NCBI GenBank assembly: GCA_950073835.1
Contig: CATMRP010000020.1
Span: forward strand, 1 to 47,803
DNA length: 47,803 nt
Source of the DNA: an uncultured Alteromonadaceae bacterium
GTDB taxonomy: Bacteria > Pseudomonadota > Gammaproteobacteria > Enterobacterales > Alteromonadaceae
Direction: 5' to 3'
Shown here in pieces: positions 1 to 9,273 of the stretch. Position 1 is the stretch's first letter; each line of letters starts with the position of its first letter. Position numbers and translations under genes: made by a program. Below the pieces are notes generated by a model. The model worked only from the letters and a program-made list of their open reading frames with translations, had not been told where the DNA came from and made no database searches.

Positions 1-710
1 TCCTGATAGCTTTGCAATGACTGCCCAAGCCCTTGTTTCATCAGCAATCCGCGAAAGCCTGAGCAATCGATAAACAGTGTGGCAGTCAGGGGGGCGCTGC
101 AATCGGTTTCAAGTTGCGTAATGTGGCCGTTAGTGCACTGCACATTCAGTACATTGCCGGTAAGATTCTTTACCCCCTGCTGTACGGCAAAGCTGCGTAA
201 ACAGCTGGCGAGCTTGCCGGCATCAAAGTGATAAGCATAATCAATGTCGCGGCCCAGAGTGGTACTCACCGGCGTTACTGCCGCTTCTGCCATTGTGGCA
301 GCAGAGAAAAACTGCGCCGGCCGGACGGCTGCATTCTGGCCCTGTCGCAGCTGGTTACAATTAGCAAAAAAGTGTTCGGCAGTGTCTAAATCCAAGGCGC
401 TGAAGAACGGGTGAAAATAGCGTTTAAAGCGTTTGCTGTTGCTCCAGTTACTAAACTCAATACCCGTTTTGTAAGTGGCATCACAGGCGGGCATCCAGTC
501 GGATTCCTGCCAGCCCAGTTCGGCAAAAAATTGCTTTAAAAACGGCGTGGAGCCTTCGCCTACACCCACCGTACCAATTTGGGCCGATTCGATAAGCGTT
601 ATGCGATAGCGCTTGCTCCACTTAGCCGCCAGGTACGCAGCACACATCCAGCCGGCGGTGCCGCCGCCAACGATAACAATGGATTCGGGCTGTTGTGTGC
701 TATTAGTCAT
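1..710 (-). CDS. Tryptophan-halogenase-like flavoprotein (3' end outside window)
   Basis: Partial gene: 236 N-terminal codons are present and the rest runs off the left edge. The protein opens with a Rossmann FAD-binding motif (GGGTAGW, residues 15-21), then the family motif GVGEGSTP (residues 49-56). A lysine in ATYKTGIEF (K81) aligns with the catalytic lysine of PrnA-type tryptophan halogenases, and IDCSGFRGLL comes further on. The WxWxIP motif would lie beyond the edge. It starts 5 bases after the nagR stop on the same strand, so the two are probably co-transcribed. From family knowledge, paralogues of this halogenase family are common next to TonB receptor and sugar clusters in Alteromonadales, where the substrate is generally unknown. 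Halogenation of tryptophan itself is not implied here. Family call is confident; function is not. Confidence 0.9.
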   Translation of the reverse strand, partial: MTNSTQQPESIVIVGGGTAGWMCAAYLAAKWSKRYRITLIESAQIGTVGVGEGSTPFLKQFFAELGWQESDWMPACDATYKTGIEFSNWSNSKRFKRYFHPFFSALDLDTAEHFFANCNQLRQGQNAAVRPAQFFSAATMAEAAVTPVSTTLGRDIDYAYHFDAGKLASCLRSFAVQQGVKNLTGNVLNVQCTNGHITQLETDCSAPLTATLFIDCSGFRGLLMKQGLGQSLQSYQ

Positions 711-715
711 AATGG

Positions 716-1738
716 CTACCGGCTGGTGGATTCGCGAACTATCAGTTCAGGCACAAAGATATCGGCGGGGATCGTGTGATTCTCGGCTTTACGTTTACGA
801 GCCTGTAATGAGCGTATCAACGAAGAGGTGGCACGCTGAGCAATTTGCGCCGTGGGCTGCGATGCTGTGGTGAGTGGCGGAAACGTTTGGGTTGAAAAAG
901 GGCTGTTCTCAAACCCGGCAATGGCCAGCGCTTCAGGCACATCCACGCCTTGCATACGGGCGCCGAACAGTGCGCCCGCGGCAATTTCATCGTTACAGGC
1001 AAATAGCGCGGTGGGCGGCTCAGGCAATGCCAGTAATTGTTGGATACTTTGCACCCCGGTGCCAAATGAATAGGTACCATCAATTACCAGCTCTGGATCC
1101 GCCTGAATACCGTGGTCTGCCAGGGCCTGATAAAAGCCACGCTGACGTTCGGTGGTAGAGTGGTGTTGCTTTTCACCGGCGATAAATGCAATGCGCTGAT
1201 GGCCCTGGTCAAGCAGGTGACCAGTGATCTGGCGGGCTGCCTGGTAATCGTCTACCAGCACGCAGGGCTTGTTATCAGGCGCTTTATCTCCCGACAGTAC
1301 CCGCACATACTGAATACCTTTATCGTCCATGGCCTGCAATACATCGGGCATTTCAGACAACGGCGGAGACAGGATAAGACCAGCCAGTCGAGCGCTGTTC
1401 ACCATGTTAACCAGCTCATCGATGATGTCAGGATTAGTGGCGTCGCAGGGGTGGATCAGCAGTTCATAGCCGTTGGACCGACACTCTTTAAGAATACCGT
1501 TTTGCATCGCCAGAATATAATAGGCATTAGGGTTGTCGTACACGTAACCCAATACGTAATTATCGCGCCCGGCAAGATCCCGCGCCGCTTTGTTGGGTCG
1601 ATAATCCAATGCGTCGATGGCTTGCTGCACTTTTGCCAGGGTGTCTGGTTTTACCGTGCCTTCGTTATTGATAACCCGGGAAACGGTTTTAATGGATACA
1701 CCGGCGTATTCCGCAACACTTTTTATCGTGGCAGACAT
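716..1738 (-). CDS. nagR: LacI-family repressor of amino-sugar genes, NagR type
   Basis: A 340-residue LacI/GalR regulator. The N-terminal helix-turn-helix is classic (IKSVAEYAGVSIKTVSRVIN, about residues 5-24), followed by a periplasmic-binding-protein-like effector domain ending near residue 335. An upstream in-frame start at 1765 exists, but the start at 1738 has GGAGG 5 bases upstream and begins exactly at the LacI domain, so I chose it. It is divergent from the TonB receptor. Two palindromic sites between them match the operator known for NagR of Shewanella and relatives. It most likely represses the rightward amino-sugar genes and itself. The inducer is probably GlcNAc-6-phosphate or a related sugar phosphate, inferred from the family. 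Confidence 0.9.
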   Translation of the reverse strand: MSATIKSVAEYAGVSIKTVSRVINNEGTVKPDTLAKVQQAIDALDYRPNKAARDLAGRDNYVLGYVYDNPNAYYILAMQNGILKECRSNGYELLIHPCDATNPDIIDELVNMVNSARLAGLILSPPLSEMPDVLQAMDDKGIQYVRVLSGDKAPDNKPCVLVDDYQAARQITGHLLDQGHQRIAFIAGEKQHHSTTERQRGFYQALADHGIQADPELVIDGTYSFGTGVQSIQQLLALPEPPTALFACNDEIAAGALFGARMQGVDVPEALAIAGFENSPFSTQTFPPLTTASQPTAQIAQRATSSLIRSLQARKRKAENHTIPADIFVPELIVRESTSR

Positions 1739-1863
1739 TATGCCTCCAGAATAATTTTTAAACAATTTTTTGCATATATTTATCAGTAGCTTATGTAATA
1801 TTCACGGCGAATAGTAAATAAATATGTTTGCAAAGGTTAATTCCTTGTTGTAGCTTAACACTC

Positions 1864-1881
1864 AATGACAGCGTTGTCATT
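1864..1881. promoter_or_regulatory. NagR operator 1
   Basis: The 18-base site AATGACAGCGTTGTCATT has perfect 7-base arms around GCGT. It is identical to the second site 66 bases to the right. It lies in the divergent nagR/TonB-receptor intergenic region, 125 bases upstream of the nagR start, so it could serve both promoters. It matches the NagR (LacI-type) operator pattern described for Shewanella and related genera. Confidence 0.85.
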
Positions 1882-1929
1882 AACCAAATTCTGGCTAGTG
1901 AACGCGACTGTCATTTTATTTATGAGTAA

Positions 1930-1947
1930 AATGACAGCGTTGTCATT
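1930..1947. promoter_or_regulatory. NagR operator 2
   Basis: Exact second copy of the 18-base operator, 24 bases upstream of the TonB-receptor start and therefore well placed to block transcription initiation or early elongation. The centre-to-centre distance of 66 bases (about 6.3 helical turns) would allow looping by a tetrameric or paired dimeric repressor. A lone half-site TGTCATT also occurs at 1909-1915. Confidence 0.85.
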
Positions 1948-1971
1948 ATTATGAGAACAAGGACTTGAGTG

Positions 1972-4701
1972 ATGCAAAAACACAGAATAACTAAATTAAC
2001 TCGTGGGCTTCGTCTGGCACTGGCAGTAGGTGCAGTGGCGGCAACTTCAACGCCGGCTGTCTTTGCACAGGAAGGCGCAGATAATACCGAAGTTATTGAA
2101 ATCCGTGGTATTCGGGCAAGCCAAAAAGAAAACATTAACACTAAACGCTTTTCCGACAGCGTGGTGGATGCCATTACCGCAGAGGATATTGGCAAGTTCC
2201 CGGATAAAAACGTGGCAGAATCGCTGTCACGAATTCCGGGGATAACCATCGACCGTGATTTTGGTGAAGGCCAGGGCGTGACCATCCGTGGTGTGCAGCC
2301 CGATCAAAACCTGACATTACTGAATGGCCAGGCAGTGGGTACCGCACAATGGTTCGTACTGTCTGATGCAACCCGTAACTTTAACTTTGAGATCCTGGCT
2401 TCAGAAATGGTTGCCGGTCTTGAGGTGTACAAATCGTCGCAGGCCGATTTAGATGAAGGCGCGCTGGGTGGTACGGTGATTCTGCGTACCCGCAAACCGC
2501 TGGATCTTGACGCCAATACCTCGCAGGTATCCATTGAAGGGCAATACAGCGATAACGCAGAAACCACCGATCCGTCGCTATCTGGTTTGTACAGCTGGAA
2601 AAATGATGACAGTACTTTTGGTTTGCTGGTTTCAGCCAGCTATCAGCAACGTACCGTACAGCGCGAAACCAACGAAGATTTTGGCTGGTTTGGACCCAGC
2701 ATTCCGCGTATTGATCCGCTTATTGAAGCACCACAGGGTGCCAGCGAGCGCGGTGCCATTCCATGGGGAATGGGCTCTGCCTTGTTTAAGCAGGATCGTA
2801 AACGTAAAGGCTTTGATATCACCGGTCAGTGGCTGGTAACAGACAACCTGGATTTGTCTCTGCACTACATGTCGTCGGTCATGGAAGCAGATAACGTTAA
2901 CTCCAACCTTATTGGTATTCCGTTCAGAGGCGTGGCGTTCTTAGGTACAGATACTAATCCGGGTACGGTAAGTAACGGCATTGTTGATTCACTGGCAGTG
3001 ACTGGTGTACCAAACCGTCCGGGCTGGGCGCGTCATATTGCTTATGACAATATCTTCCGTGATGGTTCGGAGATGTCCACCGAGGTGCTGGACTTAGAGG
3101 GCACCTACACTCTTGAAAGTGGTGAGCTACACTTCCAGTTAGGCACCACCAGTGGTGAAGGCACTAACAATGACTTCTTCACCGAGTTCTGGGTAACCCC
3201 GGATGATGAACGTGCATCATTTGATTTTTACAACCCGGGTGGTACTAATCCGTATATCGATTTCGTCAGCGCCAGCCCCTGGTTGGCGAACCCGGGCGAT
3301 GAAATGTGGTTAGGTGGTATTTTCGATCAGGAAAATAGCACCGAGGATAAAGAAGACTACCTGCAGTTTGACTACAGTCACTTTGTAGAGTGGGGCGCCA
3401 TCAACGAAATCAAATCGGGTATGAAGTTTCGTGACCGTAGCTTCTCACAGCAACGGTATCGTACTGACCTGGCCAATCTGGCACCCACCGGTGAAGGTAG
3501 CCTGGGGCCAGCAAGCGAGTTCTGGAGCGGCGATATGGTTAACGTCAGCCATTCGCAAACCAATGGTGTGGCGGCGAGCTACTTTATGCCGGATAAAGAC
3601 CTGATGTACTCAGCGTTATATAACGTGTCGGAGTGTAATGAAGGCAACGCAGGCAGTCTGTGTCGCAACAGCAATGTATTCCTGAAAGATGCGTCCTTCG
3701 ACATTGAAGAGAGCATTACCGCCTTGTATACCATGGCAAAATTCTCAACGGATGATCTGCGCGGTAACATTGGTATTCGTTACGTTGAAACCGACTCAAC
3801 CTCGAATGGCTTTGATTTAAACTCTGGCCAGGACGTTGCCTACGACAGCGAGTATAAAGAGTGGCTGCCCAGCGCCAACATTGCTTATAACCTGTCTGAG
3901 GATGTTATCTTACGTTTTGCTGCGGCCCGTGTAATCACTCGTCCGGCACCTTTCCAACTGGCGCCTGCGGTGAACCTTACCCCGGAAACCAGCTCAGGCT
4001 CGGCGGGTAACCCGGCACTGAATCCGTTAACGGCTAATCAGTTTGAAGCCGGTGTGGAATGGTACTTCGACAGTGCGTCACTGGCGTCCATTACGTTTTT
4101 CAGAAAGGACATCAGCGACTTTATCTTTACCAAAACCGTGGCTAAAGAAATTAACGGTCAGCAAATTAACCAACTGAGCACCCCTGAAAACGGCGGTAAA
4201 ACGGCGCTTGAAGGCTTTGAATTCCAGCTTCAGCACGCCTTTGAAAACGGCTTTGGCGGGTACTTTAACTACACTTATACCGACCTCGACGATGCTGAAA
4301 TTGACGAAGCCGCCCCGGTACTGGATGATGACGGTAATATCATTGGTGCCACGTTAACCAGCCGTATGGTGAGCTTCCCTAATACATCGAAGAACTCGTT
4401 TAACGTAGGTGTTTATTATGAAACAGACCAGTACAGTGCACGCCTGAACTACAACTACCGTTCTGAGTACTTCATTGCTCAGGCCGAAATTGGTACCCAG
4501 TATCGCGATGAACAAGCGCAACTGGATGCACAGTTCAGCTGGCAGTTTAATGACAACGTTACGTTTAAAGCGGAAGCCTTAAATCTGACCGATGAAATCT
4601 GGGAAAACTACTATGTGCGGGAGTCTGATGGCGCTCGTCTTGGTGGCACTCAGAGTGCGAATGGCCGACGCCTGTTTGTTGGCGCGAGCATGAGCTTTTA
4701 A
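1972..4701 (+). CDS. TonB-dependent outer-membrane receptor for chitooligosaccharides/GlcNAc
   Basis: A 909-residue outer-membrane TonB-dependent receptor. The signal peptide ends near TPAVFA|QEG (about residue 33). Next come a TonB-box-like stretch (TEVIEIRGIRAS), the plug domain (KFPDKNVAESLSRIPGITID, then GQGVTIRGVQ), and a long beta-barrel ending in the aromatic terminus VGASMSF. A GTG one codon upstream (1969) is possible. I prefer ATG at 1972 because AAGGA lies 8 bases upstream. It belongs to the large TonB receptors typical of polysaccharide uptake in Alteromonadales. Its place behind two NagR operators and before hexosaminidase and nag genes suggests chitooligosaccharide or GlcNAc-glycan import. 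The substrate is inferred from context only. Confidence 0.93.
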   Translation: MQKHRITKLTRGLRLALAVGAVAATSTPAVFAQEGADNTEVIEIRGIRASQKENINTKRFSDSVVDAITAEDIGKFPDKNVAESLSRIPGITIDRDFGEGQGVTIRGVQPDQNLTLLNGQAVGTAQWFVLSDATRNFNFEILASEMVAGLEVYKSSQADLDEGALGGTVILRTRKPLDLDANTSQVSIEGQYSDNAETTDPSLSGLYSWKNDDSTFGLLVSASYQQRTVQRETNEDFGWFGPSIPRIDPLIEAPQGASERGAIPWGMGSALFKQDRKRKGFDITGQWLVTDNLDLSLHYMSSVMEADNVNSNLIGIPFRGVAFLGTDTNPGTVSNGIVDSLAVTGVPNRPGWARHIAYDNIFRDGSEMSTEVLDLEGTYTLESGELHFQLGTTSGEGTNNDFFTEFWVTPDDERASFDFYNPGGTNPYIDFVSASPWLANPGDEMWLGGIFDQENSTEDKEDYLQFDYSHFVEWGAINEIKSGMKFRDRSFSQQRYRTDLANLAPTGEGSLGPASEFWSGDMVNVSHSQTNGVAASYFMPDKDLMYSALYNVSECNEGNAGSLCRNSNVFLKDASFDIEESITALYTMAKFSTDDLRGNIGIRYVETDSTSNGFDLNSGQDVAYDSEYKEWLPSANIAYNLSEDVILRFAAARVITRPAPFQLAPAVNLTPETSSGSAGNPALNPLTANQFEAGVEWYFDSASLASITFFRKDISDFIFTKTVAKEINGQQINQLSTPENGGKTALEGFEFQLQHAFENGFGGYFNYTYTDLDDAEIDEAAPVLDDDGNIIGATLTSRMVSFPNTSKNSFNVGVYYETDQYSARLNYNYRSEYFIAQAEIGTQYRDEQAQLDAQFSWQFNDNVTFKAEALNLTDEIWENYYVRESDGARLGGTQSANGRRLFVGASMSF

Positions 4702-4708
4702 GTAACCA

Positions 4709-4737
4709 CCGCTGGCTGGCGTTTCGCCGGTCAGCGG
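4709..4737 (+). other. Strong intercistronic RNA hairpin
   Basis: Starting 7 bases after the TonB-receptor stop, CCGCTGGCTGGCG and CGCCGGTCAGCGG pair over 13 positions (two G-U pairs) with a TTT loop. No T-run follows, so it is probably not a classical terminator. It would protect the 3' end of the receptor mRNA or reduce read-through into the hexosaminidase gene, which is a common way to make an abundant receptor and less of the downstream enzyme. Confidence 0.6.
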
Positions 4738-4795
4738 CTGTTGTTGCCTGAACAACATTATTTATCTGTACCTTAACCCACCACAAAGATGCTCA

Positions 4796-7285
4796 ATGAT
4801 GATCAATACCCTACTTAAATATTGCCTGGTCTGCACTATAGCGAGCTTAAGTGCCAGCGCGGTGGCCGTTACCCAGCACGAACTAAACCAGTTAGGCCGA
4901 ACGCTGGCTGTGCAATATCAGGTATTGGATAACATTGAGCAGACAGATTGTGAGTCAGCACAAATAGCAGGACACTGTTTCAGCGCGCAAATCCGATTGC
5001 AAACCCAGGATGTCGCGCTAACCAGAGGAACAGTGATCCATTTTAGTCACATTACCCCTATCGCAGCGGCGCAAAGCAGTGCTGCTAGCATCAGCCATAT
5101 CAATGGCGATCACCATAAGATGCGCATTACCCGCACGATACCTGCTCATACTACCGAGACTATACGCATTGCGGCACCTGCCTGGCATGCGGCCCGGTCT
5201 GATATCATGCCCAATTACTACCTGGTAGCTGATGCGCTGGCGCCGGTGATTATTGACAGCACCGTGCAACAAGCAGAGCAGGGCTCTGGCTTACCGGTGA
5301 ACGCTCATGCCGGCAGCTGGACAAAACCACACCAGTATCGTCGCAATGCCGATGATGTCTTGCCACTTCAAACCAGCAAGGCACAATTTGCTGACTTGCC
5401 TGAGCAATGGCCGGCGGTGACGGCAAACCGCGTCGTGCCAAAGGTAAAACAGCGCCAGGATAGCCTGCAAAAGCGCTATCTGTCGGGCATCAAATTACCC
5501 TCTGGTGCAGCCCATTTAGCGCCTTGGTTAAAACTTGTTGAGCAGCTGGGCCTGCCAGTTGGTAAGCAGCAGGAAGCTATCAATATTGTTATCGCCGGGC
5601 AGCAGTTCAGCGGGCCCGAGCAATACGAATTACGCATTGAGGAGCGGGCCATCACCCTGACAGCGGCGTCAGATAAAGCGGCAGGCTATGGTTTACTCAC
5701 CCTGGCTCAGCTGCGCGACCCGCAAACCGGCCAGGTTGCCTTAACAACTATTACCGACGCGCCTCGCTTTGACTTTCGCGGTGTGCATTTTGATATTGCC
5801 CGTAGCTTTACCGGCTACAATTCTATCACCATGTTGCTGGAGCAGATGGCGATATTAAAGCTTAATAAACTGCATTTACACGTCAGTGATGACGAGGGAT
5901 GGCGTTTAGAAATTCCGGGGCTGCCTGAGCTTACCGAGGTGGGCGCCTACCGTTGCCACGATGAGTCTGAGCGGCGTTGTCTGATGCCTCAGCTGGGGTC
6001 CGGGCCACACCGGGATGCCGGGATTAATGGCTACCTGAGTGCGCAGCAGTATCAAACCCTGTTACAGCTGGCTAAGCAGTGGGGCATAGAAGTGATCCCA
6101 TCGCTGGATATGCCGGGCCACTCAAGGGCGGCCATAAAGGCCATGGAAGCCCGTTATCACCGACTGATGGCCGAGAACAAACCGGAGCAGGCTGAAATGT
6201 ATCTGCTCACTGAATTCAGCGATAAATCGGTTTATTCCTCAATTCAGCATTATAGCGATAACACGTTAAATCCCTGCCTGCCCTCAACGTTTCGGTTTAT
6301 TGATAAGTTGCTGGCCGAACTTAAGGTCATGCATCAACAAGCCGGTGTGCCGTTAACCACCTATCACATTGGTGCAGATGAGACGGCAGGCGCCTGGACG
6401 CAGTCTGCAGCGTGTAAAGGTTCAGGTATTGCTCCCCACGACATCGCCAAAACCTTTATTCAGGAAATCATTAAACTGGGTAACAGCAAGGGACTGGTAA
6501 TGGCAGGCTGGAGCGACGGCATGATGGAAGCCTTACCGGCACTACCGAATGCCAACGTGTATGTGAATGTCTGGCAAACCTTACCGGCGGGTGCAAGTAA
6601 AACGGTGAGTCAGCTCGCCGCAAGCAATACGCCGGCAGTGCTATCACTTCCCGATGTACTGTATTTTGACTTTCCTTATCAGAACGATCCGCTTGAGCCG
6701 GGTTATTACTGGGGAGCGAAGTCGGTGTCGCTAAAACGGGTCTTTGGCTTTATGCCGCAGTATCTGGGTCAGCATGCCGAGCTTTGGACTGACAGAATGG
6801 GTCAGCCTTATGACGACGAAGCCAAACAGAGTGCGACACCCGTACTGGGTATGCAGGCTCAGCTCTGGACCGAAATTACCCGCGATCGGCGCAGCGTTGA
6901 ATACATGCTGTTTCCCCGTTTACTGGCCTTCGCAGAGCGTGCCTGGCATCAGGCCGACTGGGAAGGCAAGGTGAGTCAGGCGGCGTTTTTGCCAGCGCTC
7001 AATCGCGACTTTACCGAATTTACCCGTGTAGTGGCGAAGCGCCACTTCCCACGACTGGTTAAAGCGGATATCAATGTCCGCATACCGCCACCGGGTTACC
7101 AAATCGACGCACACCACCAATTGGAACTGCGGGCCGCCATGCCTAATCTGAAGTTGGAATACAGCGCAGATGCCATGACCTGGCACACCTACACCGGCAC
7201 TGTGTCGGCAGAGGATATCCATTTTGTGCGAGCGCGTTTAATTAACAGTCCCCACACCAGCCGAATAATTGCCGTGGAACCCTAA
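4796..7285 (+). CDS. Beta-N-acetylhexosaminidase, GH20
   Basis: An 829-residue secreted or periplasmic GH20 enzyme that removes terminal GlcNAc from chitooligosaccharides. Order: signal peptide (cleavage near ASAVA), an N-terminal chitobiase/hexosaminidase carbohydrate-binding domain (about 25-180), a GH20b domain, then the catalytic barrel from about residue 325 (DFRGVHFDIARSF; KLHLHVSDDEGWRLEIPG). The catalytic Asp-Glu pair is D528-E529 in HIGADE. An Ig-like C-terminal domain ends the protein. Length and layout match SmCHB-type chitobiases. A second ATG follows immediately at 4799. It lies 94 bases after the TonB receptor, separated by a hairpin. The GlcNAc released would be imported by NagP and handled by the four genes downstream. 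Confidence 0.95.
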   Translation: MMINTLLKYCLVCTIASLSASAVAVTQHELNQLGRTLAVQYQVLDNIEQTDCESAQIAGHCFSAQIRLQTQDVALTRGTVIHFSHITPIAAAQSSAASISHINGDHHKMRITRTIPAHTTETIRIAAPAWHAARSDIMPNYYLVADALAPVIIDSTVQQAEQGSGLPVNAHAGSWTKPHQYRRNADDVLPLQTSKAQFADLPEQWPAVTANRVVPKVKQRQDSLQKRYLSGIKLPSGAAHLAPWLKLVEQLGLPVGKQQEAINIVIAGQQFSGPEQYELRIEERAITLTAASDKAAGYGLLTLAQLRDPQTGQVALTTITDAPRFDFRGVHFDIARSFTGYNSITMLLEQMAILKLNKLHLHVSDDEGWRLEIPGLPELTEVGAYRCHDESERRCLMPQLGSGPHRDAGINGYLSAQQYQTLLQLAKQWGIEVIPSLDMPGHSRAAIKAMEARYHRLMAENKPEQAEMYLLTEFSDKSVYSSIQHYSDNTLNPCLPSTFRFIDKLLAELKVMHQQAGVPLTTYHIGADETAGAWTQSAACKGSGIAPHDIAKTFIQEIIKLGNSKGLVMAGWSDGMMEALPALPNANVYVNVWQTLPAGASKTVSQLAASNTPAVLSLPDVLYFDFPYQNDPLEPGYYWGAKSVSLKRVFGFMPQYLGQHAELWTDRMGQPYDDEAKQSATPVLGMQAQLWTEITRDRRSVEYMLFPRLLAFAERAWHQADWEGKVSQAAFLPALNRDFTEFTRVVAKRHFPRLVKADINVRIPPPGYQIDAHHQLELRAAMPNLKLEYSADAMTWHTYTGTVSAEDIHFVRARLINSPHTSRIIAVEP

Positions 7286-7390
7286 TCAGCATGCTGACGA
7301 CAGACCATAATTATATTTATATCGCTGCCCACAGGCGTAATTCACACAGTTTGTGCCGGGACAACGACTGCAAGTTGAGAACAATTAGCT

Positions 7391-8275
7391 ATGAAAAGTA
7401 ACACGTATTTTATTGGTGTTGATGGCGGAGGGAGCCGTTGCCGGGTTCGCCTGGAAGATCAGCACGGCAAGTTACTGGCGACTGCCAGCAGCGGCCCGGC
7501 TAACATCATGCGCAATGCCGATGTGGCCGAAGCGTCTATTCGCCAGGCCTGCGCTCAGGCTATCAGGCAGAGCGGGCTGGATATTACCTTAGAGCAGGTA
7601 GTGTTGTGTGCGGGCCTTGCCGGTGCCAATATTGCCGGTGCCAGCCAGGCCTTTTTGCAACGGCAATTGCCCTTTGCGCAGGTTCATCTGATAAGTGATC
7701 TGCACGCCGCCTGTGCCGGCGCACACCGGGGGAAATCCGGTGCGGTGATTGTGTGTGGAACCGGCTCATCGGCTACTCGTTATGCCAATCAGACTTTTAC
7801 CGATTTTGGTGGCCACGGCTTTCCTATTGGCGATAAAGCCAGCGGAGCCTGGCTGGGATTACAGGCCATTCAGCATACTCTGCTCGGCTACGACCATCTC
7901 GCGCCTCGCGATGCGGTATTTGACGTAGTGTCTGCGCACTTCAACACTAAGCAGTCCGAAGACATTGTGCAGCAGTGCAGTGGATTTAATTCTAACGACT
8001 ACGCGGCCATTGTCACCGCGCTGATGCCCTTGTACCAAAGCGGTGACAGCGTGGTGGCAGGCTTTATTGAGCAAGGCCGCCACTATTTTCAGTGCCTTGC
8101 CGAACAAGCCATTGGCAACAGCGAACTCGAATTATGTTTAATTGGCGGACTGACCGCCGTTTACCAACCGTTATTAAGTGATGCCATACAGCAGCGGATC
8201 CAGCCCTGCGCATACAGCCCGGAACAGGGCGCAATCTTACTGGCAAAACAAGCAGTAACATCCGGAGAGGGATAA
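7391..8275 (+). CDS. nagK: N-acetylglucosamine kinase, BadF/BadG family
   Basis: A 294-residue cytoplasmic sugar kinase of the BadF/BadG/BcrA/BcrD ATPase fold (actin-like). Visible are the phosphate-1 loop GVDGGGSRCRVRL (residues 9-21), the phosphate-2 region DLHAACAGA, the adenosine-side VCGTGSSATRY and GGHGFPIGDKASGAWLG. It would convert imported GlcNAc and ATP to GlcNAc-6-phosphate, the substrate of NagA. Its stop shares a base with the start of the next gene (TAATG), which suggests translational coupling. The 105-base gap upstream holds an AT-rich stretch and no NagR operator that I can see, so it is probably reached by read-through from the hexosaminidase gene. Confidence 0.92.
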   Translation: MKSNTYFIGVDGGGSRCRVRLEDQHGKLLATASSGPANIMRNADVAEASIRQACAQAIRQSGLDITLEQVVLCAGLAGANIAGASQAFLQRQLPFAQVHLISDLHAACAGAHRGKSGAVIVCGTGSSATRYANQTFTDFGGHGFPIGDKASGAWLGLQAIQHTLLGYDHLAPRDAVFDVVSAHFNTKQSEDIVQQCSGFNSNDYAAIVTALMPLYQSGDSVVAGFIEQGRHYFQCLAEQAIGNSELELCLIGGLTAVYQPLLSDAIQQRIQPCAYSPEQGAILLAKQAVTSGEG

Positions 8276-9273
8276 TGACCAACAGTATTATGGCGCAGGA
8301 GGCCCGTCAGGCCGCCACAGTAATTGCCGATCAGCTTAAACACAACAAGCCCGTCTGCGATGCGCTTGCCGAAACCTTACGTGCTTTGCAGCCGAGTATG
8401 ATCATGATGATAGCCCGGGGCTCTTCTGATCATGCCGGTGTGTTTGCCAAATATCTTTACGAAGTGGAACTGGGGATCCCGGTGTGCGCTGCGGCACCTT
8501 CGGTATCGGGAATTTTCAATAAACAGCTTAACCTGAAAAATGCGCTGGTGATTGTGATTTCGCAGTCGGGACGAAGCCCGGATATTCTGCATCAGGCCAA
8601 ATTCGCTAGGCAGGGCGGTGCTTACACGGTGGCACTGGTAAATGATGAGAGTTCACCGCTGGCGTCCATTTGTGATGCCGTGTTACCCATACGTGCTGGC
8701 AAAGAGCAGGCGGTGGCCGCTACCAAGAGTTATCTGGCCAGTTTATCGGCGCTGCTGCAGCTTTGTGCCGTGTGGTCTGAAAACAAGGCCCTGGAAGCAT
8801 CGCTTGCCGACTTGCCTGCGGCCATGCAAGCCGTTTGCGAACAGCCTCCACAGCTTAAAACCGACCATTTGCAGGGCGTTCAGAACTGCATAGTATTAGG
8901 GCGCGCCTTTGGCTATGCGATCTCCAGAGAAGTGGCGCTTAAACTTAAAGAAGTATTGAGCATCCACGCCGAATCATTCAGCAGTGCAGAGTTTATTCAC
9001 GGGCCGGTAACCCTGGCTGAAAAGCCGTTGTTGATTATTGACCTGGACATTCCCGATGAGTCACAGCCCTATCATCATACGATGTCAGACAATGTGCGTC
9101 AGCGAGGTGCTAACATGGTGAAAATGGACTGCGCCAACACGACCTTGCACAAAAGAGTGGTACCCTTACTGCTAATGCAGCGTTTTTACCTGGATATTGA
9201 ACAGGTGGCGATGGAAATGGGCCTCGATCCTGATACGCCGCCGGGGCTGAACAAAGTGACGGAAACCGTATAA
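8275..9273 (+). CDS. nagB-II: Glucosamine-6-phosphate deaminase, SIS-type (NagB-II)
   Basis: 332 residues with two SIS (sugar isomerase) domains, about 30-165 and 195-325. It resembles the isomerase half of GlmS without the glutaminase half. Key stretches are ARGSSDHAG, ISQSGRSPD (phosphosugar-binding serines) and ISREVALKLKEV followed by SAEFIHGP. From family knowledge, this NagB-II class replaces the unrelated NagB in Shewanella and Alteromonas and converts GlcN-6-P to fructose-6-P and ammonia. It overlaps nagK by one base and abuts nagA with no gap, so the three are one translational unit. Confidence 0.92.
   Translation: MTNSIMAQEARQAATVIADQLKHNKPVCDALAETLRALQPSMIMMIARGSSDHAGVFAKYLYEVELGIPVCAAAPSVSGIFNKQLNLKNALVIVISQSGRSPDILHQAKFARQGGAYTVALVNDESSPLASICDAVLPIRAGKEQAVAATKSYLASLSALLQLCAVWSENKALEASLADLPAAMQAVCEQPPQLKTDHLQGVQNCIVLGRAFGYAISREVALKLKEVLSIHAESFSSAEFIHGPVTLAEKPLLIIDLDIPDESQPYHHTMSDNVRQRGANMVKMDCANTTLHKRVVPLLLMQRFYLDIEQVAMEMGLDPDTPPGLNKVTETV

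Noticed and set aside
1112-1789. 225-codon plus-strand frame opposite nagR
   Set aside because: Antisense to a well-supported LacI gene. No family resemblance, and composition is that of a shadow frame.
7286-7390. Possible independent promoter or NagR site before nagK
   Set aside because: Only an AT-rich stretch and a TCAGCATGCTGA palindrome were seen, with no match to the NagR operator.
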